DNA of 64,000 bases from Sphaerobacter thermophilus DSM 20745 (GCF_000024985.1 NC_013524.1:1116001-1180000), one strand, 5' to 3'; counted from the first letter of the stretch, positions 42,578 through 51,924 are shown. Notes: a model not told the origin generated them from the sequence alone. Numbers and translations are program-made.

Positions 42578-43932
42578 TGACGGCCAGGAGTGAAAGTGCT
42601 ACTCGCATGAGAGCGTATGCCGCTGCGCTCACGTGGGCTTATCTATTTCCCGCCGATGCGGCGTTCCATAGCGACGACGATCGCTTGACCCCGGTGTTTC
42701 GTTCGCTCCTAGAGCAGCGAGAACCAAACGGGCGCGATGTCCAGATTGTCTGGGGCTCGTCCAGCGGTCGGCTTCCGCGCCTGGAGGACCGGTACGGACT
42801 CGTCGCGGTTAACTGCCGGGGGATCTCCGCGCGCGACTTGCAAGAGGCTGGATTCACCTATGTGAGACGCCTCGCGGTCGTTCCGAGCCTCGCGAAACCG
42901 CGTTGGTTTGTCCCGCTCGATTCACGGGCAGCGGCGTCGGCAGGCTTTCGTATCCATACCCCGACCAATCGGGTGGGACACGTTAAGTTCAACGCGGTCC
43001 GTGCCGCCGCTCGGCTTGGTCTTCCGGTGTGGTACCGCGACACGATCACCATTGCTCAGCGGGCCGTTCCTCCGATTGAGCAAACGATCCAATCCCTGTT
43101 CCCAGAGTCGGCCCTGCGGCTCACGCTCTCGACCGGGGATCTGGCATGGCCGGATACAGCCCGCGGCCTACGCGTGATGGCGGTGAACCTTGCTGGGGAG
43201 GTGCTGGCTTTCGGGAAGTTCGCTTCCTCGCGTATCACGCAGCAGTGGCTGGAGAATGAAGCGGCGGCGTTGAAGACGCTGACCGCGCGCTTCGGCGAGC
43301 GATGGTCCGGGCCGCGGTTGCTGAGCGCAGGTGAGGTCGATGGCACCTTCGCTCTCTTCCAGACGCCGGTGGAGGGGGCTTTGGTGGGTCCTGAGTTGTC
43401 CTCGGCGCACTGGCGCTTCTTGGCGAGCCTCCAAGACCACAATCGCAAACCGGTCAGCGAGACAGCGCTCGTCCGTACCTTGACCGAGCGCGTCGCCGAT
43501 CTACCGCCCCTCGCATCGATCTTTGATTCGGCTATGGCGACGCTCGCTGGAGTGTCCTTGCCTGTCACGATCACGCACGGTGACTTCGCGCCGTGTAACG
43601 TGCGGCGGGTAGATGGGTCAATCTCGGCATTCGATTGGGAGAACGCCGTACTCGACGGTCTGCCGATGGTGGATGCGGTTACCTATCGCCTTGCTTCCAT
43701 TCCTCGGAACCGTGACACGCCGGCAGAAGTATCGGTACGGCTGATCGACTCGGTCATGCGCGGCCACGGTGAACCGAATGGGTTGAGCCGCGACGTGATC
43801 CGAGCGCTCGCGGTCTTGGCTCTGCTCGCGAACATCTTTCGCAGCATTGATCTGGGGCGTAGCTTCAGCGATCCCGAGGTGACGTGGGTGACGCAGATTG
43901 CTCGCGAGCTTGCGATGGCCACCTCGCTATAA
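42574..43932 (+). CDS. APH-like kinase/phosphotransferase of the polysaccharide operon
   Basis: A 452-residue protein. The C-terminal half has the phosphotransferase catalytic loop ITHGDFAPCNVRR (HGD-x4-N) and metal motif FDWENAVLDGLPMVDAV, like aminoglycoside/choline kinases. The first 200 residues (GLVAVNCRGISARDLQEAG and RFGERW after them) form a region I do not recognise. Such enzymes occasionally occur in surface-polysaccharide operons and may phosphorylate a sugar or lipid intermediate. The start is GTG 42574 or ATG 42577, both overlapping the deacetylase stop. Confidence 0.7.
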   Translation: MMTARSESATRMRAYAAALTWAYLFPADAAFHSDDDRLTPVFRSLLEQREPNGRDVQIVWGSSSGRLPRLEDRYGLVAVNCRGISARDLQEAGFTYVRRLAVVPSLAKPRWFVPLDSRAAASAGFRIHTPTNRVGHVKFNAVRAAARLGLPVWYRDTITIAQRAVPPIEQTIQSLFPESALRLTLSTGDLAWPDTARGLRVMAVNLAGEVLAFGKFASSRITQQWLENEAAALKTLTARFGERWSGPRLLSAGEVDGTFALFQTPVEGALVGPELSSAHWRFLASLQDHNRKPVSETALVRTLTERVADLPPLASIFDSAMATLAGVSLPVTITHGDFAPCNVRRVDGSISAFDWENAVLDGLPMVDAVTYRLASIPRNRDTPAEVSVRLIDSVMRGHGEPNGLSRDVIRALAVLALLANIFRSIDLGRSFSDPEVTWVTQIARELAMATSL

Positions 43933-43974
43933 GCCGGTCCTGGCTCTCGACATTAGGTGAGGTGCAACGGCAGG

Positions 43975-45372
43975 ATGACTAGCCTACGCGAACAAGCACT
44001 ACGAGGTGGGGCGTATCTTGCCGTGCGGCAAGGGATCAGCCTGTTCATCAGCCTGGGTGGGGTCCTCCTGCTCACCCGACTCATCGGTCCTGCGAGCTAC
44101 GGTCTCTATGCGGGCTCCCTCGGGATTGTGTCGGTCCTGACCCTGATCGGACGCCTCGGTATCAACGTATTCCTGATTCGTTGTCCGGAGCCGCCTGATC
44201 AGCACATGTATAACCAGGCCACCACCCTGTTGCTGCTCTCCGGGTTGGCCCTGGCTCTCGGGGGCGTAGCCCTCCCACCGCTTTTCGCGGGACGCTTGCT
44301 GAGTCCCGACTTTGTGCCGCCATTGCAGGTCATGGCGGCGGTTTCTCCGATCGCTCTCGTGACTATGCCTGCACTGGCCAAGCTTGAGCGTGACCTTAAT
44401 TATCGCGCCGTGGCGCTCATCGAGCTTGCGGGGCAGATCGCGCACTACACCGTGTCCTTGCCCCTGGCAGCACTCGGCGCTGGCGTGTGGAGCCCGGTGG
44501 CAGGCCACGTGACATGGCAGGTTCTCCTCTTGGTATGGGTCTATCGCGCGTCGGGGCTGCGCCCACGTCCTACCTGGTCGAGAGTCCTTGTCGCCGAGAT
44601 GCTCCGTTTCGGGGTGGGGCAAACGACGTCGGTAGGGGTGCGGAGACTCCGGGACCTGATCAATCCGCTCGTCGTTGGACACTTCTTCGGACCCGAGGGC
44701 GTCGGGTACGTCGCCCTCGCGATCCGATTCGGCGAAGTTCTCTCGTTTTTCCGAGAGGTTTCCGGGCGGGTATCAATTGCCGTTCTGGCAAAGGTTCAGG
44801 ACGATTACTCCCGCCTTCGCCGCGGGGTGGAAGAGGCAATGACTATGCAGGTGCTGGCGGTCGGGCCCTTCCTCTGCGGGTTCTCACTTGTCGCCACTCC
44901 GTTGGTCCCACTCCTCTTTGGTGCGCGGTGGGAGCCAGCCCTGGAAGTCTACCCGTTCATCGCGCTGGGCATGCTCGTCAACACGGTGTTCAACGTGCAG
45001 GCATCCGCACTCTACGCGCTGGGACGAAATGGGGACGTGACCCTTTGTTATCTCGTCCACGTGGTCCTTTTCGTACTCGGGGCCTGGATCATGGTGCCAC
45101 GCGTGGGGTTCATCGGGTATGGACTGAGTGAGGTGCTGGCGTTGGGCGGCTATGCTGTCTTGCACTTCCGTATCTCGCGCCTTTTCGCGTTCTCCTATCG
45201 GGAAGTTATGCCGTGGCTGGTCGCGATGATACCTCCGCTGTTTGCCCTGCACTTCGAGCCGGGTGCGCGCCTGCTGTTCTGGTTGCCCCTGATCGTGGTA
45301 GCTCTGCTGCCGCACCAGCGGCAGATGATCGCGCAGTACCTGGGGTACGTCCGCACCTGGAGACTGACGTGA
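43975..45372 (+). CDS. polysaccharide flippase (Wzx/MATE-like)
   Basis: A 465-residue membrane protein with about twelve hydrophobic helices. It opens REQALRGGAYLAVRQGISLF and continues LLLTRLIGPASYGLYAGSLG, the standard Wzx N-terminus; RFGEVLSFFREVSGRVSIAVLAK and PLLFGARWEPALEVYPFIALGM lie in the middle. It would move lipid-linked repeat units across the membrane. The start is uncertain: ATG 43975 fits the family; an in-frame GTG at 43957 is possible. The stop overlaps the next short reading frame as TGATG. Confidence 0.9.
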   Translation: MTSLREQALRGGAYLAVRQGISLFISLGGVLLLTRLIGPASYGLYAGSLGIVSVLTLIGRLGINVFLIRCPEPPDQHMYNQATTLLLLSGLALALGGVALPPLFAGRLLSPDFVPPLQVMAAVSPIALVTMPALAKLERDLNYRAVALIELAGQIAHYTVSLPLAALGAGVWSPVAGHVTWQVLLLVWVYRASGLRPRPTWSRVLVAEMLRFGVGQTTSVGVRRLRDLINPLVVGHFFGPEGVGYVALAIRFGEVLSFFREVSGRVSIAVLAKVQDDYSRLRRGVEEAMTMQVLAVGPFLCGFSLVATPLVPLLFGARWEPALEVYPFIALGMLVNTVFNVQASALYALGRNGDVTLCYLVHVVLFVLGAWIMVPRVGFIGYGLSEVLALGGYAVLHFRISRLFAFSYREVMPWLVAMIPPLFALHFEPGARLLFWLPLIVVALLPHQRQMIAQYLGYVRTWRLT

Positions 45373-45569
45373 TGCTGCTTCCGCTCGTCCGTATCGTCAA
45401 CAACAACTACAACGACGCACGATATCTTGGATGGGTTCTGGCCATCCTGGTGGCACCACGGCATGTCGCATGCTGGATTGGTGACTTAGGGCTCCTCGAC
45501 AGCAAGTCCGTACGGTTCGGTACATTGCCGATCGCGACATTGTGGAGCATATGGGGAGCGGCGCGATGA
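45372..45569 (+). pseudogene. 65-residue remnant of a family 2 glycosyltransferase N-terminus
   Basis: The first 25 residues (PLVRIVNNNYNDARYLGWVL) are recognisably the start of a GT2 glycosyltransferase, comparable with PLVSIIIDNYNYGHLIAEAI in the gene immediately downstream. After that the similarity ends and the frame runs on to a stop at 45567-45569. It has no DDGS motif and cannot be an enzyme. It is, however, coupled at both ends (TGATG with the flippase, ATGA with the next gene), so translation through it may feed the downstream gene. It is probably debris of a duplicated, mostly deleted transferase gene. Confidence 0.6.
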
Positions 45570-46654
45570 CGATGGCAGTCGATCACCGGTCTTCCGTCCC
45601 GCGTCCGAATCATAAAGGAGAGCAGAACGCGGCAGCGCGCACGGGTCCGGAGGTGGTCGCGCCGTTGGTGTCGATCATCATCGACAACTACAACTATGGC
45701 CACCTGATCGCGGAAGCGATCGACAGTGCCCTGGCGCAGACGTACCCGAACATCGAGGTGGTTGTGGTCGACGACGGCTCGACCGACAACTCGCGGGACG
45801 TCATCGCGCGGTACGGGGACCGGGTCGTGCCGGTGTTCAAGGAGAACGGCGGGCAGTGCTCCGCGTTCAACGCGGGCTTCGCCGCCTGCCGGGGCGACAT
45901 CATCACGCTGCTGGACTCAGACGACGTGTGGGACCGGGACAAGGTCGCGCGCGTGGTCGACATTTTCCAGCGACACCCTGAGGTGGGCTGGGTCGGGCAT
46001 AAGCTCACGATCACCGACGAGGTACTGAAGCCGCTGGGGTACACGTTCCCCGACCGGTTGGAGACAGGGCTGGTTCCCCCCGATCCGCACCTCCACCTGG
46101 AGCGGATGGTCAAGGTGGGCGTGTGCGGGTTATCGTTCCGCCGGAGCGCGGGCGAGCGCGCCTTCCCGATTCCCCACGAGGATGGGATCTGGCGGACCTG
46201 CGCGGACCTCTATCTCATGTCGATGTTCGCGATCGAGGGGATCTGGGGCTATACGCTGGACGAGTCCCTCGGTCTGTACCGGCAACACGCAGGGCAGGAG
46301 TTCGCGCAGCCTGACGCGATCGCCCGGCGGATCGAGCGGGATGCGACCATCTCGGAAGCGCTCGCGGAGATCTGGACGCAGCGCACCGGTCGGAGATTCT
46401 ACTCTTCGACCGTCTACAAACACCGGCTCGTGGCAACGGCATTGACGGGCCATTCGATCTGGAGCGGGGAACGGTGGCGGTTGCTGGCGGACGGCATCCG
46501 ATCTGTGGTCGATCTACTCCGTCCGCACCCGCGGCTTGCCGCACGCCAGGGGGCAGCGATCATGCTCGCTTTCGCCTTTCCGAATTGGTGGACGCGCCGG
46601 GTCTTCCGGCGGTTTGGAACGCAGCTTGTGCCGCGGACTGCGGCAACATCATGA
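45566..46654 (+). CDS. family 2 glycosyltransferase
   Basis: A 362-residue cytoplasmic GT-A transferase. LVSIIIDNYNYGHLIAEAIDS, VVVVDDGSTDNSRDVIARYG, NGGQCSAFNAGFAACRGDI and LLDSDDVWDRDKV (DxD metal site) are canonical. The N-terminal 35 residues are disordered in character. The start at 45566 is set by the ATGA overlap with the preceding short frame. It adds a sugar to the lipid-linked repeat unit. Confidence 0.92.
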   Translation: MTMAVDHRSSVPRPNHKGEQNAAARTGPEVVAPLVSIIIDNYNYGHLIAEAIDSALAQTYPNIEVVVVDDGSTDNSRDVIARYGDRVVPVFKENGGQCSAFNAGFAACRGDIITLLDSDDVWDRDKVARVVDIFQRHPEVGWVGHKLTITDEVLKPLGYTFPDRLETGLVPPDPHLHLERMVKVGVCGLSFRRSAGERAFPIPHEDGIWRTCADLYLMSMFAIEGIWGYTLDESLGLYRQHAGQEFAQPDAIARRIERDATISEALAEIWTQRTGRRFYSSTVYKHRLVATALTGHSIWSGERWRLLADGIRSVVDLLRPHPRLAARQGAAIMLAFAFPNWWTRRVFRRFGTQLVPRTAATS

Positions 46655-46669
46655 CGTGGCCCTCGGTTT

Positions 46670-48139
46670 ATGGAGAGGGATACAGAGTTGGGTCACATGA
46701 GGGCCAGTGACGCGATCCACCGCTGGGTAGCGCCGATCATCCTGGCGGCCGCTGCTGTGCTGAGCCTCGTCGCGGCGCTCGTGGCGGCGGCTGTGCCGCT
46801 CCTGGCCGTCATGGCCCTTGCAGCCGCTTCGCTCGCGGTGCTGTTGATGCTCTCGCGGTCGCTGGTCCTGGCGATCCTCCTGATGAGCGGGCTGGTGGAT
46901 CTGCTCACCCCGTTTCGCATCGGCCCCCTCTCGGCCATGGGAGTCACGACCATCCTGTATGCCATCGGGAGCTGGTTTGTCTGGCTGCTCCGCGCGGAGT
47001 TGCCTGCCCGCCTGCGGCGCGCTCTCCTTCCATTCGCGCTGTTCCTGTTCTGGGCGGGGGTCTCGATGGTGCTCTGGTACCGGCCGTCGGTGGAGGGTGT
47101 CCAGAACCTCCTGGTGATCGTGGCGTTCCTCGGGTTGATCGTCCTGACGGCCAACGAGACGCGGCGCTCCCCGGAGTTCATCGACACGCTGGGTAGAGTG
47201 ATGACGGCGGCGACGGTGATTGCCGTCGTCCTTCAGGTGCTGAGCTACCACCTGGGTGTAATGCCGGCCGGCTTCGGAATCCAGGCGCGGAGTTTCGCCC
47301 TCTTCGCACTCGTCGCCCTCGCCTGGCAACTCGGCCGCTGGCGTTCGGGAGATCGCCGCGCCTTCTGGGCCGCTTTGGCGATAGTGGGCCTGATCGGTAT
47401 CAGCCTGTCGCGCACGGCGTTCGTCGTTGGGGTCTTGCTCTTCCCTGCGTCCCATATGCGCCTGCAATCCGTCCGTGGCTGGTTCCAGGCTGGCGTGCTC
47501 GGCGTCGGAGCGGTCGGGCTGCTGTACACCATCGTGTCGCGCGTCGAACCGCTTCGCGCGCGCTTCTTCGAAGGCGATCTGTCGCTGAAGGTGGGCGGGA
47601 TTGCCATCAACGCGATGGGGCGCACTGCCTTCTGGGAGATCACCCTGGCGTCATGGCGGAAGTCGCCTCTGATTGGCAATGGGTCGGGTTCGGCGCAGCC
47701 GCTGATCGAGGCGTACTTCCCGGGGTTGGGGCATCCGCACAACGACTACCTGCGTATCCTGCACGACTACGGCCTGATCGGCCTGGCCATCTGGCTCGTG
47801 GGATACCTTGTGCTCCTCTGGGTAACCTCGTCGGCGTGGAGCCGGTCCGACCCGCAGCGGGACGCGGCCGCCGGCGTTCATCTGGCCGCGTTCCTGGCGC
47901 TCGCGGCGGTGGCGGCGGCGATGGTCACGGACAACACGATGGTCTATGTCTTCGTCATGGCTCCGGCCGGTATCCTCGTCGGTGCCTCGTTCGGCGTAAT
48001 GGAGCGCGATCAGCACAAGGACCCTGCTCCCACCGGATCGACGCTGGGTCCGCCCGGTCTTGAGGATGGCCCCGCCTCCGGAGTTGCCCCTGGGGCAGCC
48101 CCGCCTTCGCTGGTGACGAGGGAATCGTGCGCGTCCTAG
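46670..48139 (+). CDS. O-antigen ligase/polymerase family membrane protein
   Basis: A 489-residue protein with about ten to twelve hydrophobic helices and the large loop ending GHPHNDYLRILHDYGLIG. This is the hallmark of the Wzy_C/O-antigen ligase (RfaL/WaaL) domain, with its conserved His. It probably polymerises or ligates repeat units outside the membrane. The Pro/Gly-rich C-terminal tail (residues 440-489) is not conserved. Start choice is open: ATG 46670 has no ribosome site; TTG 46688, nine bases after GGAGAGG, may be real. Confidence 0.85.
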   Translation: MERDTELGHMRASDAIHRWVAPIILAAAAVLSLVAALVAAAVPLLAVMALAAASLAVLLMLSRSLVLAILLMSGLVDLLTPFRIGPLSAMGVTTILYAIGSWFVWLLRAELPARLRRALLPFALFLFWAGVSMVLWYRPSVEGVQNLLVIVAFLGLIVLTANETRRSPEFIDTLGRVMTAATVIAVVLQVLSYHLGVMPAGFGIQARSFALFALVALAWQLGRWRSGDRRAFWAALAIVGLIGISLSRTAFVVGVLLFPASHMRLQSVRGWFQAGVLGVGAVGLLYTIVSRVEPLRARFFEGDLSLKVGGIAINAMGRTAFWEITLASWRKSPLIGNGSGSAQPLIEAYFPGLGHPHNDYLRILHDYGLIGLAIWLVGYLVLLWVTSSAWSRSDPQRDAAAGVHLAAFLALAAVAAAMVTDNTMVYVFVMAPAGILVGASFGVMERDQHKDPAPTGSTLGPPGLEDGPASGVAPGAAPPSLVTRESCAS

Positions 48140-49320
48140 CGGTCCACAACCGCTATCAGCAGGCTGGCGGCGAGGATGTGGTATTCGCCGCGGAGGTCGA
48201 GCTGCTGCGGAGCTACGGCCACACCGTCACCGAGCTCATCTTCGACAACCGGGAAATCCCCGAGCGGCCCGCGCCGCTCGATGCCGCTCGCCTCGCGCTC
48301 GGCACCGTCTGGTCCCGAAAGGGGGCAGCGCGGGTCCGCGCGATGATCCGGGAGCACCGGCCGGAGGTGGTCCACTTTCACAACATGTTCCCGCTAGTGT
48401 CACCGGCGGCCTACTACGCGGCGCGAGCCGAGCGCTTGGCAGTGGTGCAGACGCTCCACAACTACCGGCTGATCTGCCCGGGCTCGCTGCTCTACCGTGA
48501 CGGCCGTGTCTGCCAGGACTGCGTCGGGCGAGTGGTGCCGTGGCCCGGTGTGCTCCACGGATGCTATCGCGGGTCACGGGCGCAGACGGCCCCCGTCGCA
48601 GCGATGGTAGGTGCCCATCGACTGGGTGGCACCTGGCGGAACCTCGTCGATCGCTACATTGTGCTCAGCCAGGTCGCGCGGGACCAGTTCGTTGCCGGCG
48701 GCTTGCCCGAGGACCGGATCGTGATCAAGCCGAACTTCGTGGAGTTGGACTTGGGGGAACGGTCCTCCCCGGGAGAGTATTACCTCTATGCCGGTCGGCT
48801 CGCGGCCGAAAAGGGCGTGGAGACGCTCCTGCGCGCCTGGACGGAGCACGGGCGGCGTGAGCCGCTCCACATCGTCGGCGACGGCCCGCTGGCGCCGCAG
48901 GTCGAAGCGGCAGCGCAGGCGTCGCCCAGCATTCGCTACCTGGGGCGGTTGGATCGGGCGGCGGTCCTCGAGCAGATGCGCCACGCGCGGGCTTTGATCT
49001 TCCCGTCGGTGTGGTACGAGGGCTTCCCGATGATTCTGGTCGAGGCTCTGGCGTCCGGTCTTCCAGTGATTGCGAGTCGGCTGGGGGCCGCCGCTGAGAT
49101 CATCGAGGATGGGGTGACCGGGTTGCACTTCACGGTCGGCAGCGCTGCCGATCTCGCGGCGAAGGTGGACTGGGTATCCCAGCACACGGAGGCCACTGCG
49201 GAGATGGGGCGGGCGGCGCGCTGCACCTACGAGGCGAAATACACCGGCGCTCGGAACCACGACCAGTTGATGGCGATCTACCAGGCGGCGCTGGAGGAGT
49301 CCCGCCGCTCACATGCGTAG
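48127..49320 (+). CDS. family 4 glycosyltransferase
   Basis: A 397-residue GT-B transferase. The N-terminal domain opens VLAVHNRYQQAGGEDVVFAAE and has VVQTLHNYRLICPGSLLYRDG; the donor-binding domain has YAGRLAAEKGVETLLRAW, HIVGDGPL and FPSVWYEGFPMILVEALASGLPV (E-x7-E). Both domains are intact. GTG 48127 overlaps the preceding gene by 13 bases. It is the last gene of the plus-strand operon. Confidence 0.93.
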   Translation: MRVLAVHNRYQQAGGEDVVFAAEVELLRSYGHTVTELIFDNREIPERPAPLDAARLALGTVWSRKGAARVRAMIREHRPEVVHFHNMFPLVSPAAYYAARAERLAVVQTLHNYRLICPGSLLYRDGRVCQDCVGRVVPWPGVLHGCYRGSRAQTAPVAAMVGAHRLGGTWRNLVDRYIVLSQVARDQFVAGGLPEDRIVIKPNFVELDLGERSSPGEYYLYAGRLAAEKGVETLLRAWTEHGRREPLHIVGDGPLAPQVEAAAQASPSIRYLGRLDRAAVLEQMRHARALIFPSVWYEGFPMILVEALASGLPVIASRLGAAAEIIEDGVTGLHFTVGSAADLAAKVDWVSQHTEATAEMGRAARCTYEAKYTGARNHDQLMAIYQAALEESRRSHA

Positions 49321-49344
49321 GCCAGCGGCCGGTCGCCGCTGGCC
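49320..49344. terminator. hairpin between convergent genes
   Basis: GGCCAGCGG and its complement around a seven-base loop, in the 42-base gap between the converging glycosyltransferase and beta-helix genes. No T-run on either side. Confidence 0.5.
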
Positions 49345-49362
49345 ACGCTATGCGTTGTGATC

Positions 49363-50781
49363 CTAGCCCAGGTTGCCGTAGATCGTCGCCTGGGCCGGTG
49401 GTACCAGACTGATGGGGCCGCGCGTGTTCCCGCGCAGGTCGTTGTTGGCGATCACCACATTCCGCCAGGTGAAGTTGGTCGTCCCGTCGATGTAGTTCTG
49501 CACGCCGTATTGCTGGCGGCTCGCGGGCGACGAGGCGAAGCAGCGATTCTCAACGACCTGCAACCCGTCGATCACCGTGCCGTCTTGACCGCACACGATC
49601 GCGATTCCCTGGGAGTTGTCCCAGCAGGTATTGCCGCTGATGGTGTTGTTTGCGATCGGGCGGTAAGCCACGCCCCAGAGGAGGATGCCCGCTGCGCCGT
49701 AGTTGTTGATCTGGTTGCCGCTAACGACGTTGTGTGAGCCGCAGAAGGCGATGCCCTCATAGCCCAGGCCGGCGCCGGTGATGCGGTTGTTGAGCACCAC
49801 CCCGTAGTCGACGTCATCCAGGCCGATGCCGACGCCGCTCGTCGTGATGAGGTTCCCCTCCACCGTCACGTACTCATGCCGAGCGTCAGGCTCCCCGCCG
49901 TGGCACTGCACGGGCGCGTTGCCGCTGGTCATGGAGGTGTTGATCTGCTCGAAGGTGCACGCCCGGATGGTCACGTTCCGGTTGACGTTCCCCGCCCCCG
50001 GGTGTTGCAGGCGGACGCCTGAGTAGCGGGTTCCGATGAAATGGCAGCCGCTGATCGTCACGTCGCTCACATGCCAGAGGCTGACGGCTGTCTCGGGGAT
50101 GTCGCGCAGCCGGCACTCCCGGATCGTCACACCACCCGCGTCGACCAGTTCGATCGCTGGTCCGTACTTGCCGTGGGTGCCCATGCCCTGCAGGGTCAGC
50201 CCGGCAATCTCCACGCCCGAGGTGTTCTCAATGCCGACCATGCGGATCTCGGATCGGGCGAGCAGGATCGCCTGATCCATTCCCGCCCCGACGATCCGGA
50301 CGGGGCGGCTGATGTAGAGTCCTCGTGAGATGAAGTAGGTACCCGCTGGGATCGAAACGACCGCATCGGGGATCGCGGCCGCTGCCTCGATCGCCCGCTG
50401 GATCGCGCGCGAGTCATCGGCGACGCCGTCGCCCTTGGCACCGTAGTCTCGAACGTTCACCACCGGGCCATCCTGCGCCGCTGCTGGCGGGGGTGCTGAT
50501 TCCGGTGCCGGCGTCGGTGTCGGGGTTGGAGTCGGAGTCGGCGTTGCCTTCGTCTTGGATGGCTTCGGGGTAGGAGTGGGCTTCATCACCTTCGTCGGCG
50601 TTGGGGTCTTGCGGGGTTGCGGGGTCAATCTCAGGTTGCTGATGCTCAGGCGCTCGTTGGCGCCCACGGAGTCCGGTAAGACCGCCCAGGCCACGGCCGG
50701 CAGGCTCACTGCGCCGCCGACCACCAATTTTAGGAAATCGCGCCGCGTAGACCGCTCGGGTCCGTTTCTGTGATCCTTCAT
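49363..50781 (-). CDS. Tat-exported right-handed beta-helix protein (pectate-lyase superfamily)
   Basis: A 472-residue protein. The N-terminus TRRDFLKLVVGGAVSLPAVA is a twin-arginine signal. Residues 50-90 are a Thr/Pro repeat linker. NVRDYGAKGDGVADDSRAIQRAI marks the start of a parallel beta-helix, followed by repeated N-rich turns (GNQINNYGAAGILLW; NNTISGNTCWDNSQG). Such proteins bind or cleave polysaccharides, for example epimerases, lyases or depolymerases; no catalytic signature can be singled out. It is placed opposite the polysaccharide operon and is controlled by a cyclic-di-GMP riboswitch. Confidence 0.88.
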   Translation of the reverse strand: MKDHRNGPERSTRRDFLKLVVGGAVSLPAVAWAVLPDSVGANERLSISNLRLTPQPRKTPTPTKVMKPTPTPKPSKTKATPTPTPTPTPTPAPESAPPPAAAQDGPVVNVRDYGAKGDGVADDSRAIQRAIEAAAAIPDAVVSIPAGTYFISRGLYISRPVRIVGAGMDQAILLARSEIRMVGIENTSGVEIAGLTLQGMGTHGKYGPAIELVDAGGVTIRECRLRDIPETAVSLWHVSDVTISGCHFIGTRYSGVRLQHPGAGNVNRNVTIRACTFEQINTSMTSGNAPVQCHGGEPDARHEYVTVEGNLITTSGVGIGLDDVDYGVVLNNRITGAGLGYEGIAFCGSHNVVSGNQINNYGAAGILLWGVAYRPIANNTISGNTCWDNSQGIAIVCGQDGTVIDGLQVVENRCFASSPASRQQYGVQNYIDGTTNFTWRNVVIANNDLRGNTRGPISLVPPAQATIYGNLG

Positions 50782-50870
50782 ATTTCCGCTCCACTCCCAA
50801 TCCCTGTGCCACCGATTTGGCGTCCCGGGAGGAGGGGGCGGAATACCGCACTCGGACCCGCTGCTGTCTT

Positions 50871-50958
50871 GAGTGCTGGCAGCCTGGCGGCCTCCGGGTG
50901 GAGGTCCATGGCTTTGCGCCCCCGCCTCGCGACGGGTTTGCCCTTTTCAGCTGTGCTC
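50871..50958 (-). ncRNA. cyclic-di-GMP-I (GEMM) riboswitch
   Basis: Minus strand: AGGGCAAACC, a variable hairpin (CCGTCGCGAGGCGG), GGGCGCAAAGCC, a second hairpin (GGACCTCCACCCGGAGGCC) and GCCAGGCTGCC. These match the conserved GEMM aptamer core, with the GGCA/TGCC closing pair. About 90 bases separate it from the ATG at 50781. A C-rich stretch at about 50827-50841 could pair with the GGGAGTGGAG ribosome site, suggesting control of translation. Confidence 0.92.
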
Positions 50959-51126
50959 AGGTTAGGCGGTAGGTAGAATCGAGGGCAGGACCCAATGGGG
51001 CCAACGCGGACTTCCGATCTGGCTAGGCTCCGCGGTGCTTTTGGCCCTGGCCGCGCCGGTACCATGGTTAGTGGGGGCGCCAGGTGGGCGGTGCGATCAT
51101 GGAGTGGAGCGGGAGTGGGGGTACAC

Positions 51127-51924
51127 GTGACGACATCCGAAGAGCCGACGGCGCACGCCAGGCTGGTCGATCTCCACAGCCACGTGCTGCCGGGGGTGGA
51201 CGACGGGGCCCGTGATGTGGATGAGGCGCTGCGGATGCTGCGCGTGGCGGAGGAGGACGGCATCGCGACCATCGCCGCCACGCCTCACGCCGACTCCGTG
51301 ACCCCGCAGCAGATCCTGGACGGCGTGGCGGAGTTGAACCGGCTGGCAGCCGACGCCGGACTGCGTATCCGCGTCGTTCCGGGGAGTGAGGTGCGGATCG
51401 CGGCCGACCTGCCCGCTCGGGCGGCGGATGGGCGGCTGGTGACGCTCGCGGACACCCCGTACCTGTTGCTGGAGCTGTCGCTCTGGGGCGACTGGCCGCC
51501 CTTCCTGCTGGAGGCGATCTACTCCTGCCAGGTGGTCGGGCTCTGGCCGATCCTGGCGCATGCGGAGCGCTACCCGGCGGTGCAGCGAGATCCGGGCCGA
51601 GTGCTCCCGCTCGTCGAGCGCGGAGTGCTGGTGCAGGTGAACGCCGACTCGCTGTTCGGGCGCAACGGGCGGAAGGCGCAGTGGGCCGCAGAGGAGTTGA
51701 TCCGCTCACGCGCGGCGCACCTGATCGCCAGCGATGCGCACCGGTCGGATTCACGCCCCCCACGCGTGCGGGCGGCGCTGGAACGCGCGGCGGCTGTCGC
51801 CGGGGAGGAATACGCGACCTGGATGGCGCAGGCGGCGGTGGATGTGCTGCGTGGCGCGCCGGTTACCCCGCCCCAGCCCGAGCCTCCGCGACGTCGTCGC
51901 CGGTTCCGCTGGCTCTTCCGATAG
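51127..51924 (+). CDS. CpsB/CapC-type PHP-domain tyrosine phosphatase
   Basis: A 265-residue protein with the PHP metal sites DLHSHVLPGVDDGARD, ATPHADSVTP, PGSEVRIAADL, LAHAERYP and LIASDAHRSD. This family dephosphorylates the tyrosine cluster of the matching autokinase, in this case the one at 56285. The C-terminus is Arg-rich (PPRRRRRFRW). GTG 51127 is selected; start codons further upstream lack conserved sequence. The 345-base gap before it (50782-51126) contains the cyclic-di-GMP riboswitch on the other strand. Confidence 0.9.
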   Translation: MTTSEEPTAHARLVDLHSHVLPGVDDGARDVDEALRMLRVAEEDGIATIAATPHADSVTPQQILDGVAELNRLAADAGLRIRVVPGSEVRIAADLPARAADGRLVTLADTPYLLLELSLWGDWPPFLLEAIYSCQVVGLWPILAHAERYPAVQRDPGRVLPLVERGVLVQVNADSLFGRNGRKAQWAAEELIRSRAAHLIASDAHRSDSRPPRVRAALERAAAVAGEEYATWMAQAAVDVLRGAPVTPPQPEPPRRRRRFRWLFR

